This document shows positions 33,807-43,269 of a DNA stretch of 48,256 nt, in pieces. Position numbers and translations under genes: made by a program. Numbering within the stretch: the first letter of the stretch is position 1; the number at the start of each line of letters is the position of its first letter. The notes under the pieces were generated by a model that did not search any database, had not been told where the DNA came from, and saw nothing but the letters and a program-made list of their open reading frames with translations. Source of the stretch: Bacteroidota bacterium (lineage in GTDB: Bacteria > Bacteroidota > Bacteroidia > Flavobacteriales > Flavobacteriaceae); the NCBI GenBank assembly GCA_027621505.1, contig JAQCBK010000008.1, forward strand, positions 1-48,256, in the 5' to 3' direction.

Positions 33807-36800
33807 TTAGATTCTTTTAATGGTTATTTGTGTTTTAATGTTATCAAATTCAACAACAACACCTTCATTCATCTCTTTGGGGAAATCGATTTTTTCTCCT
33901 AAGGTTTCAGAGCAAATATAGGCGCTGTTTTTGTTAATTTTTTCTATCAACTCATCGTCTGCCAGGAAATTGATATCAATTTTATCAGTTACCTCCAGCC
34001 CTGAGTCTTTTCTTAGGTTTTGAATACGATTGACCAACTCTCTGGCAATACCTTCATCAACCAAATCCTCATTCAAAGAAATATCAAGTGCTACAGTCAA
34101 TCCATTTCCATGAGCCACCAGCCAACCTTCAATATCTTTGGAGATGATTTCCACCTCACTCAACTCCAAGGTAATATTTTTTTCATTATGAAGAATGTTA
34201 ATTTTACCCTCTTGCTCTAAAGTCTTAATTTCAGCGTCACCAAATGCATTAATCTTAGCGACTACTGCCCCCATTTCTTTACCAAATCGAGGGCCTAAAA
34301 CTTTAAAATTGGGTTTGATTTCTTTGACCAATATATTGCTCTCATCATCGATCAATTCAATCACTTTAACATTGATTTCTGATCTTATCTGTTCTTGTAT
34401 TTTTTTGATTTCAGCTTTTTCTTCAGGCCCATTTACAGCAACCATTAAAGTTTGTAGGGGCTGTCGTACCTTAATTTGCTCTTTTTTCCTAAGCGAAAGG
34501 GCCAAAGAAGTGATATTACGGGCTTTGTTGATTTGGTTTTCTAAGGGGATGTCGATGGTATTGGGGTTGACACTCGGGAAAGTTGATAAATGAACCGACT
34601 GGGATTTTTGCCCAGCAGTATTTTCGGTCAAATCTTGATACAAACGGTCACTATAAAATGGAGCTACGGGCGCGGCCAATTGGGTTATCTTTAGCAAACA
34701 TTCCCAAAGGGTTTGATAAGCTGCGATTTTGTCTTTTTGATAATCCCCTTTCCAAAATCGTCTTCTGCTCAATCTTACATACCAATTACTCAATTTTTCT
34801 TGGACAAATTCTGATATGGCTCGGGTGGCTTTGGTGGGCTCATAATCTTCGTAGAAAGCATCAACTTTTCCAATCAAACTATTTAATTCAGACAAAATCC
34901 AACGATCCAATTCGGAACGGTCATCAATAGGAACAGGTGCTTCTTCGTTTTTGAAACCATCAATGTTGGCATAAAGGCTAAAAAAAGAATAAGTGTTGTG
35001 TAAAGTGCCGAAAAACTTTCGTTGGACTTCGCCTATCCCATCTAAGTCAAATTTGAGATTGTCCCATGGGTTGGCATTGGAAATCATGTACCAACGGGTT
35101 GCATCGGGGCCATATTGGTCAATGGTTTCGAATGGATCTATGGCATTACCCAATCTTTTGGACATTTTTTGTCCATTTTTATCCAGTACCAATCCGTTGG
35201 AAACCACATTTTTGTAGGAAATGGAATCAAAAACCAGTGTGCTAATGGCATGAAGGGTATAGAACCACCCACGGGTTTGATCTACCCCTTCTGCTATGTA
35301 GTCGGCAGGGAAAGCTTCGCCCGCATCAATTTTTTCTTTATTTTCAAAGGGGTAGTGCCATTGGGCATATGGCATTGAGCCCGAGTCAAACCATACATCG
35401 ATTAAATCTTTCTCACGATGCATCGGCAAGCCTTTTGCTGAAGTTAAAATAATTTTATCTACAATGTGTTTGTGGAGGTCTATCTTTTCATAGTTCTCAT
35501 CGCTCATGTCTCCCAACTGAAATTCTTTGAGCGGATTATCTTTCATCAAACCTTTTTGAATCGAGATTTCGATTTCTTCATACAGTTGAGCGACAGACCC
35601 TATGATTTTAGTTTCTTGCCCCTCTTCACTCCTCCATATCGGAAGTGGGATCCCCCAAAATCTGGATCTTGAAAGATTCCAGTCGTTGGCATTTGCAAGC
35701 CAGTTTCCAAAACGCCCATCACCAGTAGATTTAGGCTTCCAGTTGATTTTTTCATTGAGGGCAGTCAGTCGGTCTTTGATGTCTGTAACCTTGATAAACC
35801 ATGAGTCAAGAGGATAATACAATATGGGTTTGTCTGTTCTCCAACAATTGGGGTAGGAGTGTACGTACTTTTCAACTTTGAATGCAGCATTTTCTTCTTT
35901 AAGCTGGATGGCGATCAGAACATCTACTGATTTTTCGGGGGCTTTCCCCTCTTCATAATATTCATTTTTGACATATTGACCTGCCAAACGCCCCATTTCA
36001 GGTCTAAATCTTCCTTGTAAATCGACCAATGGCACCTTACGTTGGTTTTCATCCATGATTAATAAGGGGGGAACCTCGGGAGTAGCTTCTTTGGCCACTT
36101 TGGCATCGTCGGCTCCAAAAGTAGGGGCGGTATGAACGATCCCAGTCCCATCCTCAGTGGTTACAAAATCACCCTGAATAACCCGATAAGCATTCTCTGG
36201 CTGATCTATCGGTTCTGGAGCTTCTTGCCATATTTTTTCATAACGTATGTCTAGTAGTGCTTTGCCTTTGAAGTGTTTTTCTATGTAATAAGGAATCATC
36301 TTATCGTCTTGGGTGAAGCCTTCCAAGTCAGACGCATGCTCTACAAGCTTGTATTTTCCGGAAAATTGTTTGCTCACCAAAGTTTTTGCCAAAATCACTC
36401 GAATGGGTTCAAAAGTGTATTGGTTGAAGCTATGGATCAAAACATAGTCAATTTTTGAGCCAACGGTCAATGCAGTATTTGAGGGCAGTGTCCAAGGAGT
36501 GGTGGTCCAAGCCAGAAGATAAAGAGGGGTTGAGCCTTTCAAAAAGTCAGGCAGAGATTCTTCTTTGGTTTTGAACTGTGCCGTTACGGTAGTATCGCTT
36601 ACATCTTGGTAGGTGCCTGGTTGGTTCAGCTCATGGGAGCTAAGTCCAGTTCCTGCTTTGGGAGAGTATGGCTGTATGGTATAGCCCTTATACAAAAGTC
36701 CCTTGTCGAAGATCTGTTTGAGAAGCCACCAAACCGTTTCCATGTACTTGGTGGTATAGGTTACGTAGGGATCATTCATGTCAACCCAATAGCCCATTTT

Positions 36801-37208
36801 TTGGGTCAGTTGATTCCAAACATCTGTATATTTCATAACAGCTGCCTTGCAGGCGGCGTTGTATTCCTTAACCGTTATGCTATTGCCAATATCCTCTTTG
36901 GTTATATTCAAAGCTTTTTCAACGCCTAACTCTACTGGTAACCCGTGGGTGTCCCAACCTGCTTTTCTATGAACTTGGTATCCTTTTTGGGTTTTATAAC
37001 GACAAAAAATATCTTTAATCGTTCGCGCCATCACGTGATGAATTCCAGGCATTCCATTGGCGGAGGGGGGCCCTTCATAAAAAATAAATGGCGGATGGTT
37101 TTCTCTCTCGGAAATGCTCTTCTCAAAAACCTGGCTTTTTTCCCAAAAGGTCAATACTTCCTCTGAAATTTTGGGCAAATCCAGTATTTTATGTTCCTTA
37201 AAAACCAT
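33807..37208 (-). CDS. ileS: Isoleucyl-tRNA synthetase
   Basis: A 1133-residue class I synthetase that charges tRNA-Ile. The HIGH-type motif is GIHH in PPSANGMPGIHHVMARTIKD and the KMSKR loop is KNGQKMSKRLGN. The CP1 editing domain is present between them (LAWTTTPWTLPSNTAL, GTGIVHTAPTFG). The long form with an extended C-terminus, including the KVLGPRFGKEMGAVV region, belongs to the IleS2-like/eukaryote-like branch typical of Bacteroidota; that branch is often less sensitive to mupirocin. It is one base away from the dksA-like gene. Confidence 0.97.
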   Translation of the reverse strand: MVFKEHKILDLPKISEEVLTFWEKSQVFEKSISERENHPPFIFYEGPPSANGMPGIHHVMARTIKDIFCRYKTQKGYQVHRKAGWDTHGLPVELGVEKALNITKEDIGNSITVKEYNAACKAAVMKYTDVWNQLTQKMGYWVDMNDPYVTYTTKYMETVWWLLKQIFDKGLLYKGYTIQPYSPKAGTGLSSHELNQPGTYQDVSDTTVTAQFKTKEESLPDFLKGSTPLYLLAWTTTPWTLPSNTALTVGSKIDYVLIHSFNQYTFEPIRVILAKTLVSKQFSGKYKLVEHASDLEGFTQDDKMIPYYIEKHFKGKALLDIRYEKIWQEAPEPIDQPENAYRVIQGDFVTTEDGTGIVHTAPTFGADDAKVAKEATPEVPPLLIMDENQRKVPLVDLQGRFRPEMGRLAGQYVKNEYYEEGKAPEKSVDVLIAIQLKEENAAFKVEKYVHSYPNCWRTDKPILYYPLDSWFIKVTDIKDRLTALNEKINWKPKSTGDGRFGNWLANANDWNLSRSRFWGIPLPIWRSEEGQETKIIGSVAQLYEEIEISIQKGLMKDNPLKEFQLGDMSDENYEKIDLHKHIVDKIILTSAKGLPMHREKDLIDVWFDSGSMPYAQWHYPFENKEKIDAGEAFPADYIAEGVDQTRGWFYTLHAISTLVFDSISYKNVVSNGLVLDKNGQKMSKRLGNAIDPFETIDQYGPDATRWYMISNANPWDNLKFDLDGIGEVQRKFFGTLHNTYSFFSLYANIDGFKNEEAPVPIDDRSELDRWILSELNSLIGKVDAFYEDYEPTKATRAISEFVQEKLSNWYVRLSRRRFWKGDYQKDKIAAYQTLWECLLKITQLAAPVAPFYSDRLYQDLTENTAGQKSQSVHLSTFPSVNPNTIDIPLENQINKARNITSLALSLRKKEQIKVRQPLQTLMVAVNGPEEKAEIKKIQEQIRSEINVKVIELIDDESNILVKEIKPNFKVLGPRFGKEMGAVVAKINAFGDAEIKTLEQEGKINILHNEKNITLELSEVEIISKDIEGWLVAHGNGLTVALDISLNEDLVDEGIARELVNRIQNLRKDSGLEVTDKIDINFLADDELIEKINKNSAYICSETLGEKIDFPKEMNEGVVVEFDNIKTQITIKRI

Positions 37209-37266
37209 GTCAGGCTGCTTTATTAAGAGATGCGAAATTAAGGATTTTAGGCAAAAAAAAAGGATT

Positions 37267-39762
37267 TTAGAATTTTACCTTTACACCCAACTGAAAACTC
37301 CTCCCTTCGCTTGAGATTCCTGAACCAAAAGTCCTGTAGTGTAAATCGAAAATGTTCCTAAGCCCAAGGTTAAAAGTGACATTTTCTTTAAATTGATATT
37401 GGGACAAAATAGACCATATACTCCATGAGGGCATCCCATAGTAACGAATGCTTTCATCACTGGCCAATGGGTTGACTATTGGGGTTTCATTGAGCCCATC
37501 TTCCCCCCCCCAACTGTATTCGGTAGGATCTTTTGAATCGCTAAATTTCCATAGCAATTGGGTCTCTAATTTTTTTGACACATAGGAAATGGAAAAACTA
37601 CCAAAAAGCGGAGCAATAGAAGGCATGGGTCCATAATCTGCATTTTGATCTGCCGTGGTATGGGTCAATCCCCCTCTGATAATCAAGGGATCAGCAACGG
37701 TCCATTGGGCTTCGAGGGATCCGCCACAAATGAAGCGATTGCCCAAGTTTTTATTGGCTTGGGTGAGAACCTCCTCCCCATTGTACATAATGGTGTTTTC
37801 ATCTTCAGTTGTTTTGTCAGTAAAAACAATAAAGTCAGATCTAACGATATGTCTGGAAATCATGGTGATATATCCTCTCAAATCAATATAGCTCATTTTG
37901 TTTGGAGCCATATGTTTGATACCGGACTCAAAAGTGTAGGCATATTCTGGCTTAAGGAAGGAGTTAGGAACCAATAAAATACCATTACTTTCACGAATTT
38001 TTCCAATATCATCGATATTTGGATTTCTAAATCCACTCGAAATTAAACTGTTGATTTGCCATTTGGGGTTGGGGCGATAGGTCATGGCCAAGGTATAGGT
38101 TAGTGCATTAGAATTTAAATCCACTTCTGAGAGCAGTTTATCCACCAATGCGGTTTCGTTCCAACGGGCCATGACCTGAGATCCTGTCATTCTGAGTCCT
38201 CCATTAAGGGTCAAGCGTTCGTTTGCTCTGTAAATCCAATTCAAATAAGCGGCAAAACTCGACGCACTACTTCCATCGTTGGGGTAACGTGATGGAATAT
38301 TTGTTGTATTGGTGTAGCCGACGATATTTTCCAACTCGATGATCAAATCTGAGGAAAAGCCTAGGGATTTTATCTCATTATGAGTCCATTCAACTCCATA
38401 AGAAAAAGAGTGCCCTTTAGCGAAATTTCCGTAAAAATCAGCGTTAACACTAAAAACATCGACGTTTTCAATTTGATGGGCTCGAGTGAGACTTTCAAAT
38501 CTTCGATTGATCCTCGATTCTTGGACATTTTGATAGGCAGCGGTTATTGTTCCTTTTTTCAACCAATTTTTTCCCAGAAAAAATTTGAGTTGTGGAGACA
38601 GAAAAAACCGCTTTTGCGGGCCATAGTACCATTCACTGAAGCGCAGGCTACCACTCCGTACTTCTGATAACTTATCATACCGATCAATGTCGGACGATTC
38701 TGAGTATTGAATGTTCATATTCAAAACCATGTCCTTGGGTAATTTGAACAAGAACTTTTGAAATAGGTCATATTGGTCGTAGCCTGTGTTTTTTTGAATA
38801 TTGGGATTAGAATTGTACGTTGGATTGGCCCTGTATTCATTTCTGCTATTGAGAGAGAAATAGGGGGTCAATCCCCATTGCGAAAATCCATGTCTGCGGT
38901 TCTCTCCTATTCGGATATCACCAAAATTCGAAAAACTAACACTGGTGAGGCTTCCCCAATTTTTGAAACTCAAGGTCGTGTTGATGTTATGAACCAAAGA
39001 CCGGTTGGCGTGATTAAAGGCAGAAGAAAATTCGGATTGCACCACCTTATTTTCGTTCAACTTGGGGGATTTTGTGTAATAGTGGATCACCCCTCCCAAT
39101 GCGTCAGAGCCATAGCCCACAGAGGATGACCCAAAGGTAACTTCTACCCGTTCAATATTATGGGGGTCGATCGTTATGGCGTTTTGCAAATGACCGGATC
39201 GATAAATGGCATTGTTCATTCTTACCCCATCAACAACAAGCAATACCCTATTGGCTTCAAACCCTCTTAATGCTGGGCTACCTCCTCCCCCTTGAGATTT
39301 TTGAAGTCTAATATTTGGGTTGAGCTCTAGGAGGTCTGCCCCAGTTGTTTTGGTATTTAGATCGATTTCGTTTCGTGATATAACTCCTACTTGCTCTGCG
39401 ATGATGTCTCGCGTGGCCTGGGATCTTGCTATTGACAAAACGACCTCCTCCAAGGTTTGGTCCTCTGGAACCATTTGGATTATTTTTTTACCTTCTAAAA
39501 TTTCAAGATAATCAATGCTCGTGGGCTGGTAACCCAAAAGGCTAAAGTTGATTGTCTCCTCCATTGGAAAATTTTTAATGTTCACTTTACCCAGGGCATC
39601 GGTAAGGGTACTGTGATTTCCACTTTCAGTAAAAACATGAACATCTTCAATGGGGGCTCCACTAATACTGTCCTCCACCCAAATTTCTTGGCCACACAGA
39701 TTGTGGAGGCACAAAAATGAAGTAGTCCAGAGTATTAATGATTTTTTAACGGAAGATTTCAT
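37267..39762 (-). CDS. TonB-dependent receptor (heme/hemoglobin receptor-like)
   Basis: An 831-residue outer-membrane receptor with a signal peptide (ends LCGQE). A CarboxypepD_reg-like domain (about 27-110) is followed by a plug (about 115-235) with LLELNPNIRLQKSQGGGGSPALRGF, RVLLVVDGVRMNNAIYRSGHLQ and VGYGSDALGGVIHYYTK. A 22-strand-type barrel ends in GLRNIFDLHYRTFGSGISSEGRSF and a terminal Phe. The plug and C-terminal phrasing resemble the hemoglobin/heme receptor subfamily (HmuR/HasR-like), but no HmuY-type partner is adjacent, so the ligand is open. The start lies 17 nt inside recO. Confidence 0.92.
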   Translation of the reverse strand: MKSSVKKSLILWTTSFLCLHNLCGQEIWVEDSISGAPIEDVHVFTESGNHSTLTDALGKVNIKNFPMEETINFSLLGYQPTSIDYLEILEGKKIIQMVPEDQTLEEVVLSIARSQATRDIIAEQVGVISRNEIDLNTKTTGADLLELNPNIRLQKSQGGGGSPALRGFEANRVLLVVDGVRMNNAIYRSGHLQNAITIDPHNIERVEVTFGSSSVGYGSDALGGVIHYYTKSPKLNENKVVQSEFSSAFNHANRSLVHNINTTLSFKNWGSLTSVSFSNFGDIRIGENRRHGFSQWGLTPYFSLNSRNEYRANPTYNSNPNIQKNTGYDQYDLFQKFLFKLPKDMVLNMNIQYSESSDIDRYDKLSEVRSGSLRFSEWYYGPQKRFFLSPQLKFFLGKNWLKKGTITAAYQNVQESRINRRFESLTRAHQIENVDVFSVNADFYGNFAKGHSFSYGVEWTHNEIKSLGFSSDLIIELENIVGYTNTTNIPSRYPNDGSSASSFAAYLNWIYRANERLTLNGGLRMTGSQVMARWNETALVDKLLSEVDLNSNALTYTLAMTYRPNPKWQINSLISSGFRNPNIDDIGKIRESNGILLVPNSFLKPEYAYTFESGIKHMAPNKMSYIDLRGYITMISRHIVRSDFIVFTDKTTEDENTIMYNGEEVLTQANKNLGNRFICGGSLEAQWTVADPLIIRGGLTHTTADQNADYGPMPSIAPLFGSFSISYVSKKLETQLLWKFSDSKDPTEYSWGGEDGLNETPIVNPLASDESIRYYGMPSWSIWSILSQYQFKENVTFNLGLRNIFDLHYRTFGSGISSEGRSFQLGVKVKF

Positions 39763-40474
39763 GGAGTATATCGACTGACTTTATTTTTCCAAAGCCTTGT
39801 AAATGTAAATTAAAATAATCTATCAAAACGTTCAATAATTCTATTCTGAGGGGATTGGGGATCCTTATCTCATTCAATAGTTCAAAACGAGTATTGAGTA
39901 GTTTTTTGAATGCCAAAGCCAAGTCGCCTCCAATTTGATATTTTGAGGAGGAAAAACCGGAGAAACAACCACTTTCAAGATCAAAAAATGGTTCTTCTAT
40001 GCCCGTTTGATTGGGATAAAAACCAAGATTTTGACTGAGCTCAATCATAAATTTTAGATGAAAAAGAGGTGAAAATACTTTTTCCTCTAAATAAATAACG
40101 TTTTTTTCAATAAAATGGTATAGGGGGAGGTTTGGAGCACCATCTTCAGTGATGGTTTTTGTCAATACCTCAGAGATGAAAAATACGACGGCATTTTTTT
40201 TTATGTCTGATGGAATTTCGATCAAAGGATAATGAATCCGAGCCTCCTTAATATAATACAATCCAATGCGATTGTCATTTTTTATTTGAGTGATCAATTG
40301 GATTATACTCATGGGCTGAAAAAATGATTTTTTAATATTTCCTTTTTTAGAAGACAATATCCCCTTGAGCAGAAATGATTTCAACCCCAATTCCTTACAA
40401 TAACAACGGGCAATAAGGCTGGAATCTCCATATTTGAGGGTACTTAGAACGATTGCATTCGTTTCAACCAACAT
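39746..40474 (-). CDS. recO: DNA repair protein RecO
   Basis: A 242-residue recombination mediator from the ATG at 40474 (a TTG two codons upstream is less likely). It has an N-terminal OB fold (MLVETNAIVLSTLKYGDSSLIARCYCKELGLKSFLLKG) and a helical C-terminal domain. RecO acts with RecF/RecR to load RecA on SSB-coated DNA. The C-terminal four-Cys zinc region of some RecO proteins is absent here. The pair recO-TonB receptor with a short overlap is recurrent in Flavobacteriaceae. Similarity is recognisable although RecO is poorly conserved. Confidence 0.92.
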   Translation of the reverse strand: MLVETNAIVLSTLKYGDSSLIARCYCKELGLKSFLLKGILSSKKGNIKKSFFQPMSIIQLITQIKNDNRIGLYYIKEARIHYPLIEIPSDIKKNAVVFFISEVLTKTITEDGAPNLPLYHFIEKNVIYLEEKVFSPLFHLKFMIELSQNLGFYPNQTGIEEPFFDLESGCFSGFSSSKYQIGGDLALAFKKLLNTRFELLNEIRIPNPLRIELLNVLIDYFNLHLQGFGKIKSVDILHEIFR

Positions 40475-40489
40475 GATCAAAGGAGAGTT

Positions 40490-41830
40490 TTAGACGACCC
40501 CTTGAGCAAGCATGGCATCGGCGACTTTTACAAAGCCTGCAATATTCGCTCCTTTTACATAGTTTACAAAGCCTTTTTCTGTGCCATAATCCAAACAAGA
40601 TTGATGAATATCAGCCATAATGGATTGTAGTTTGGCATCGACTTCGTCTCTCGTCCAATTGTAACGCAGCGAGTTTTGCGCCATTTCCAATCCCGAAACA
40701 GCAACTCCTCCAGCATTGGAAGCTTTTCCCGGGGCATAGAGCAGTTGATGGTTAGTGAATTGATGAATTGCCTCGGGGGTGGAAGGCATATTGGCTCCTT
40801 CCCCCACACAAATACATCCATTTTTAATCAATTTGATTGCGTCTTTTTCGTTCAATTCGTTTTGAGTAGCACAGGGCAGAGCGATTTCGCAAGGCACTTC
40901 CCAAGGGGTTTTTCCAGCAATGAATTTTGCCTTGGGATACTTGTCAAGGTAGGAGCTTATTCTCGCCCTTTTGATATTTTTCAACTCCATAATATGAGCC
41001 AATTTCTCTGTATCTAAGCCTTCGGAATCAAAAATATATCCAGAGGAATCTGATAGGGTTAAAACTTTGGCTCCCAATTGAATTGCCTTTTCAGCTGCGT
41101 ATTGTGCTACATTTCCACTACCAGATATCACCACTTTTTTGTCTTTTAGCCCTGAACCATTGTGTTCCAACATTTTTTGGACAAAATACACCACACCGTA
41201 TCCCGTTGCCTCAGGTCGGATCAATGAACCTCCCCAAGAAATTCCTTTCCCTGTCAGGACACCGGTGAACTCATTTTTCAATCTTTTATATTGACCAAAC
41301 ATGTAGCCAATTTCTCTACTCCCAACACCTATATCTCCAGCTGGAATATCTCGATTGGGGCCGATATGACGGAAAAGTTCGGTCATGAAACTTTGGCAAA
41401 AACGCATCACTTCGGTATCTGTTTTCCCCTTGGGGTTAAAATCTGATCCCCCTTTTCCACCTCCCATGGGGAGGGTGGTCAGACTATTTTTGAATATTTG
41501 TTCGAATGCCAAAAACTTCAGAACACTCAGATTTACACTGGGATGAAAACGAAGTCCCCCTTTGTAGGGCCCAATGGCCGAATTCATCTCTATTCTATAG
41601 CCCCGGTTGACTTGAATTTCCTCTTGATCATCAATCCAAGCTACTCTGAAAGAAACGACACGTTCTGGTTCCACCATCCGTAGCAAAATATTTTGACCGT
41701 AGTAAACATCGTTTTTGACGATATAGGGAATTACTGTTTCGGCCACCTCGGTTACTGCTTGCATGAACTCTGGCTCATTTTGATTTCTTTTATTGACTTC
41801 AGCCAAAAAATCTTTGATTACTTTATCCAT
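40490..41830 (-). CDS. gdhA: NADP-type glutamate dehydrogenase
   Basis: A 446-residue hexameric GDH that reductively aminates 2-oxoglutarate. Key elements: the substrate-binding region GPYKGGLRFHPSVNLSVLKFLAFEQIFKNSL, the catalytic-lysine glycine motif LPMGGGKGGSDFNPKGK, and the dinucleotide-binding VVISGSGNVAQYAAEKAIQLGAKV. VAVSGLEMAQNSLR at the end is typical of the NADP(H) type. Length is normal. A 7-bp inverted repeat lies just before the start. Cofactor preference is inferred from family only. Confidence 0.96.
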   Translation of the reverse strand: MDKVIKDFLAEVNKRNQNEPEFMQAVTEVAETVIPYIVKNDVYYGQNILLRMVEPERVVSFRVAWIDDQEEIQVNRGYRIEMNSAIGPYKGGLRFHPSVNLSVLKFLAFEQIFKNSLTTLPMGGGKGGSDFNPKGKTDTEVMRFCQSFMTELFRHIGPNRDIPAGDIGVGSREIGYMFGQYKRLKNEFTGVLTGKGISWGGSLIRPEATGYGVVYFVQKMLEHNGSGLKDKKVVISGSGNVAQYAAEKAIQLGAKVLTLSDSSGYIFDSEGLDTEKLAHIMELKNIKRARISSYLDKYPKAKFIAGKTPWEVPCEIALPCATQNELNEKDAIKLIKNGCICVGEGANMPSTPEAIHQFTNHQLLYAPGKASNAGGVAVSGLEMAQNSLRYNWTRDEVDAKLQSIMADIHQSCLDYGTEKGFVNYVKGANIAGFVKVADAMLAQGVV

Positions 41831-41832
41831 TG

Positions 41833-41851
41833 AATTGATTTTAGATCAATT
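41833..41851 (-). promoter_or_regulatory. Inverted repeat next to the gdhA start
   Basis: AATTGAT / ATCAATT, a perfect 7-bp repeat with a 5-bp spacer, ending 2 bp before the gdhA ATG. It may be an operator or a leader hairpin that includes the ribosome-binding region. Confidence 0.4.
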
Positions 41852-41887
41852 AAAAATACATTTTTATAACGGAAATGGATTGATATT

Positions 41888-43246
41888 CTAACCAAAAAGT
41901 GCGGTAATTAAGGCTTCAATTTTGGAGACCGCAAGAACTTTTATCGACTCATTTTGTTTGCTGATTTTTGCAAATTTGGAAATGACGATGGTCTCGAATC
42001 CTAATTTTGATGCCTCTTGTATGCGTTGTTCAGTTTTGGGCACGGGTCTAATTTCGCCAGAAAGTCCTACTTCTGCGGCAAAACAAATGTTCTCCGAAAC
42101 CTCAATGTCGTGATAACTGGACAATATGGCTACGATCACTGCCAAATCAATCGCTGGATCAGCAATGGAAATTCCTCCTGTAATGTTAATAAAAACATCT
42201 TTGGTAGCCAGGGCAAAACCAGCTCTTTTCTCTAATACCGCCAGAAGCATATTGAGTCTTTTGGTATTAAAGCCTGTTGAGGTTCTTTGTGGGGTACCGT
42301 AAACTGCGGTGCTTACCAACGCTTGGATTTCTATCATCAATGGTCGAATCCCCTCTATAGTTGCAGCGATGGCGTGGCCGTTCAACTTTTCGTCTTTTTC
42401 TGAGATCAAAAGTTCGCTGGGGTTACTCACCGGCCGGAGGCCTTTGGAGAGCATTTCATAAATTCCAATTTCGGAGGTAGCTCCGAAACGATTTTTTTGG
42501 GTTCTAAGAATACGGTAGATATGATTGCGGTCTCCTTCAAATTGAAGAACCACATCTACCATGTGCTCCAGTATTTTTGGTCCAGCGATTTGACCATCTT
42601 TGGTGATATGACCCACCAAAAAAACAGGGGTGTGGGTTTCTTTGGCGAATTTGATAAATTCTGCGGTGCTTTCTCGGATTTGGGATACGCTACCAGGGCT
42701 ACTGTCTATATAATCCGTATGAAGCGTTTGTACGGAGTCGATGATAACCAATTCGGGAGTCAGGGCTTCAATTTGGAAAAAAATATTTTGTGTTTTTGTT
42801 TCACTAAGTATGTAACAATTCTCCGAGGAGACATCCATTCTATCAGATCGTATTTTTATCTGTCGTTGGCTTTCTTCTCCGGATACATACAAGACTTTAC
42901 ACCCCATTCGCATGGCAATTTGCAAAAGCAAGGTGGATTTTCCAATCCCAGGCTCCCCCCCCAAAAGCATCAGAGCCCCAGGAATAATTCCTCCTCCCAA
43001 TACACGGTTGAGTTCGGCATCTCCGGTATTGATTCTTGCCTCAGAAGACACCTCAATTTCACTAATTTTTGTCGGTTTGGAAGGAGTGCCAGGTTTATTC
43101 TCGCTTTTCCAATCCTTCTTGTTGGGTTTTTCCATCACCTCTTCAGTGAGGGTGTTCCATTGTTTACACGAATTGCATTGACCCTGCCACTGGGCGTGTT
43201 GTGTACCACAGCTCTGGCAAAAAAAAGAGGTTTTCACTTTACTCAT
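41888..43246 (-). CDS. radA: DNA repair protein RadA
   Basis: A 452-residue RecA-like ATPase/helicase that helps branch migration in recombination. The N-terminal C4 zinc finger is FFCQSCGTQHAQWQGQCNSCKQW. The Walker A is GGEPGIGKSTLLLQIA, the RadA-specific KNRFG motif is in TQKNRFGATSEIG, and a Lon-protease-like C-terminal domain follows (about residues 270-450). Length and all motifs are complete. It lies 57 bp upstream of gdhA and 23 bp downstream of the flippase-like gene. Identity is secure. Confidence 0.97.
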   Translation of the reverse strand: MSKVKTSFFCQSCGTQHAQWQGQCNSCKQWNTLTEEVMEKPNKKDWKSENKPGTPSKPTKISEIEVSSEARINTGDAELNRVLGGGIIPGALMLLGGEPGIGKSTLLLQIAMRMGCKVLYVSGEESQRQIKIRSDRMDVSSENCYILSETKTQNIFFQIEALTPELVIIDSVQTLHTDYIDSSPGSVSQIRESTAEFIKFAKETHTPVFLVGHITKDGQIAGPKILEHMVDVVLQFEGDRNHIYRILRTQKNRFGATSEIGIYEMLSKGLRPVSNPSELLISEKDEKLNGHAIAATIEGIRPLMIEIQALVSTAVYGTPQRTSTGFNTKRLNMLLAVLEKRAGFALATKDVFINITGGISIADPAIDLAVIVAILSSYHDIEVSENICFAAEVGLSGEIRPVPKTEQRIQEASKLGFETIVISKFAKISKQNESIKVLAVSKIEALITALFG

Positions 43247-43269
43247 AGACTGCCAACCGGAAAAAAGGT

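Noticed and set aside
37236-37270. Direct repeat of AAGGATTTTAG next to an A-run between ileS and the TonB receptor
   Set aside because: Only two short copies in AT-rich DNA, no hairpin potential and no clear role; chance is likely.
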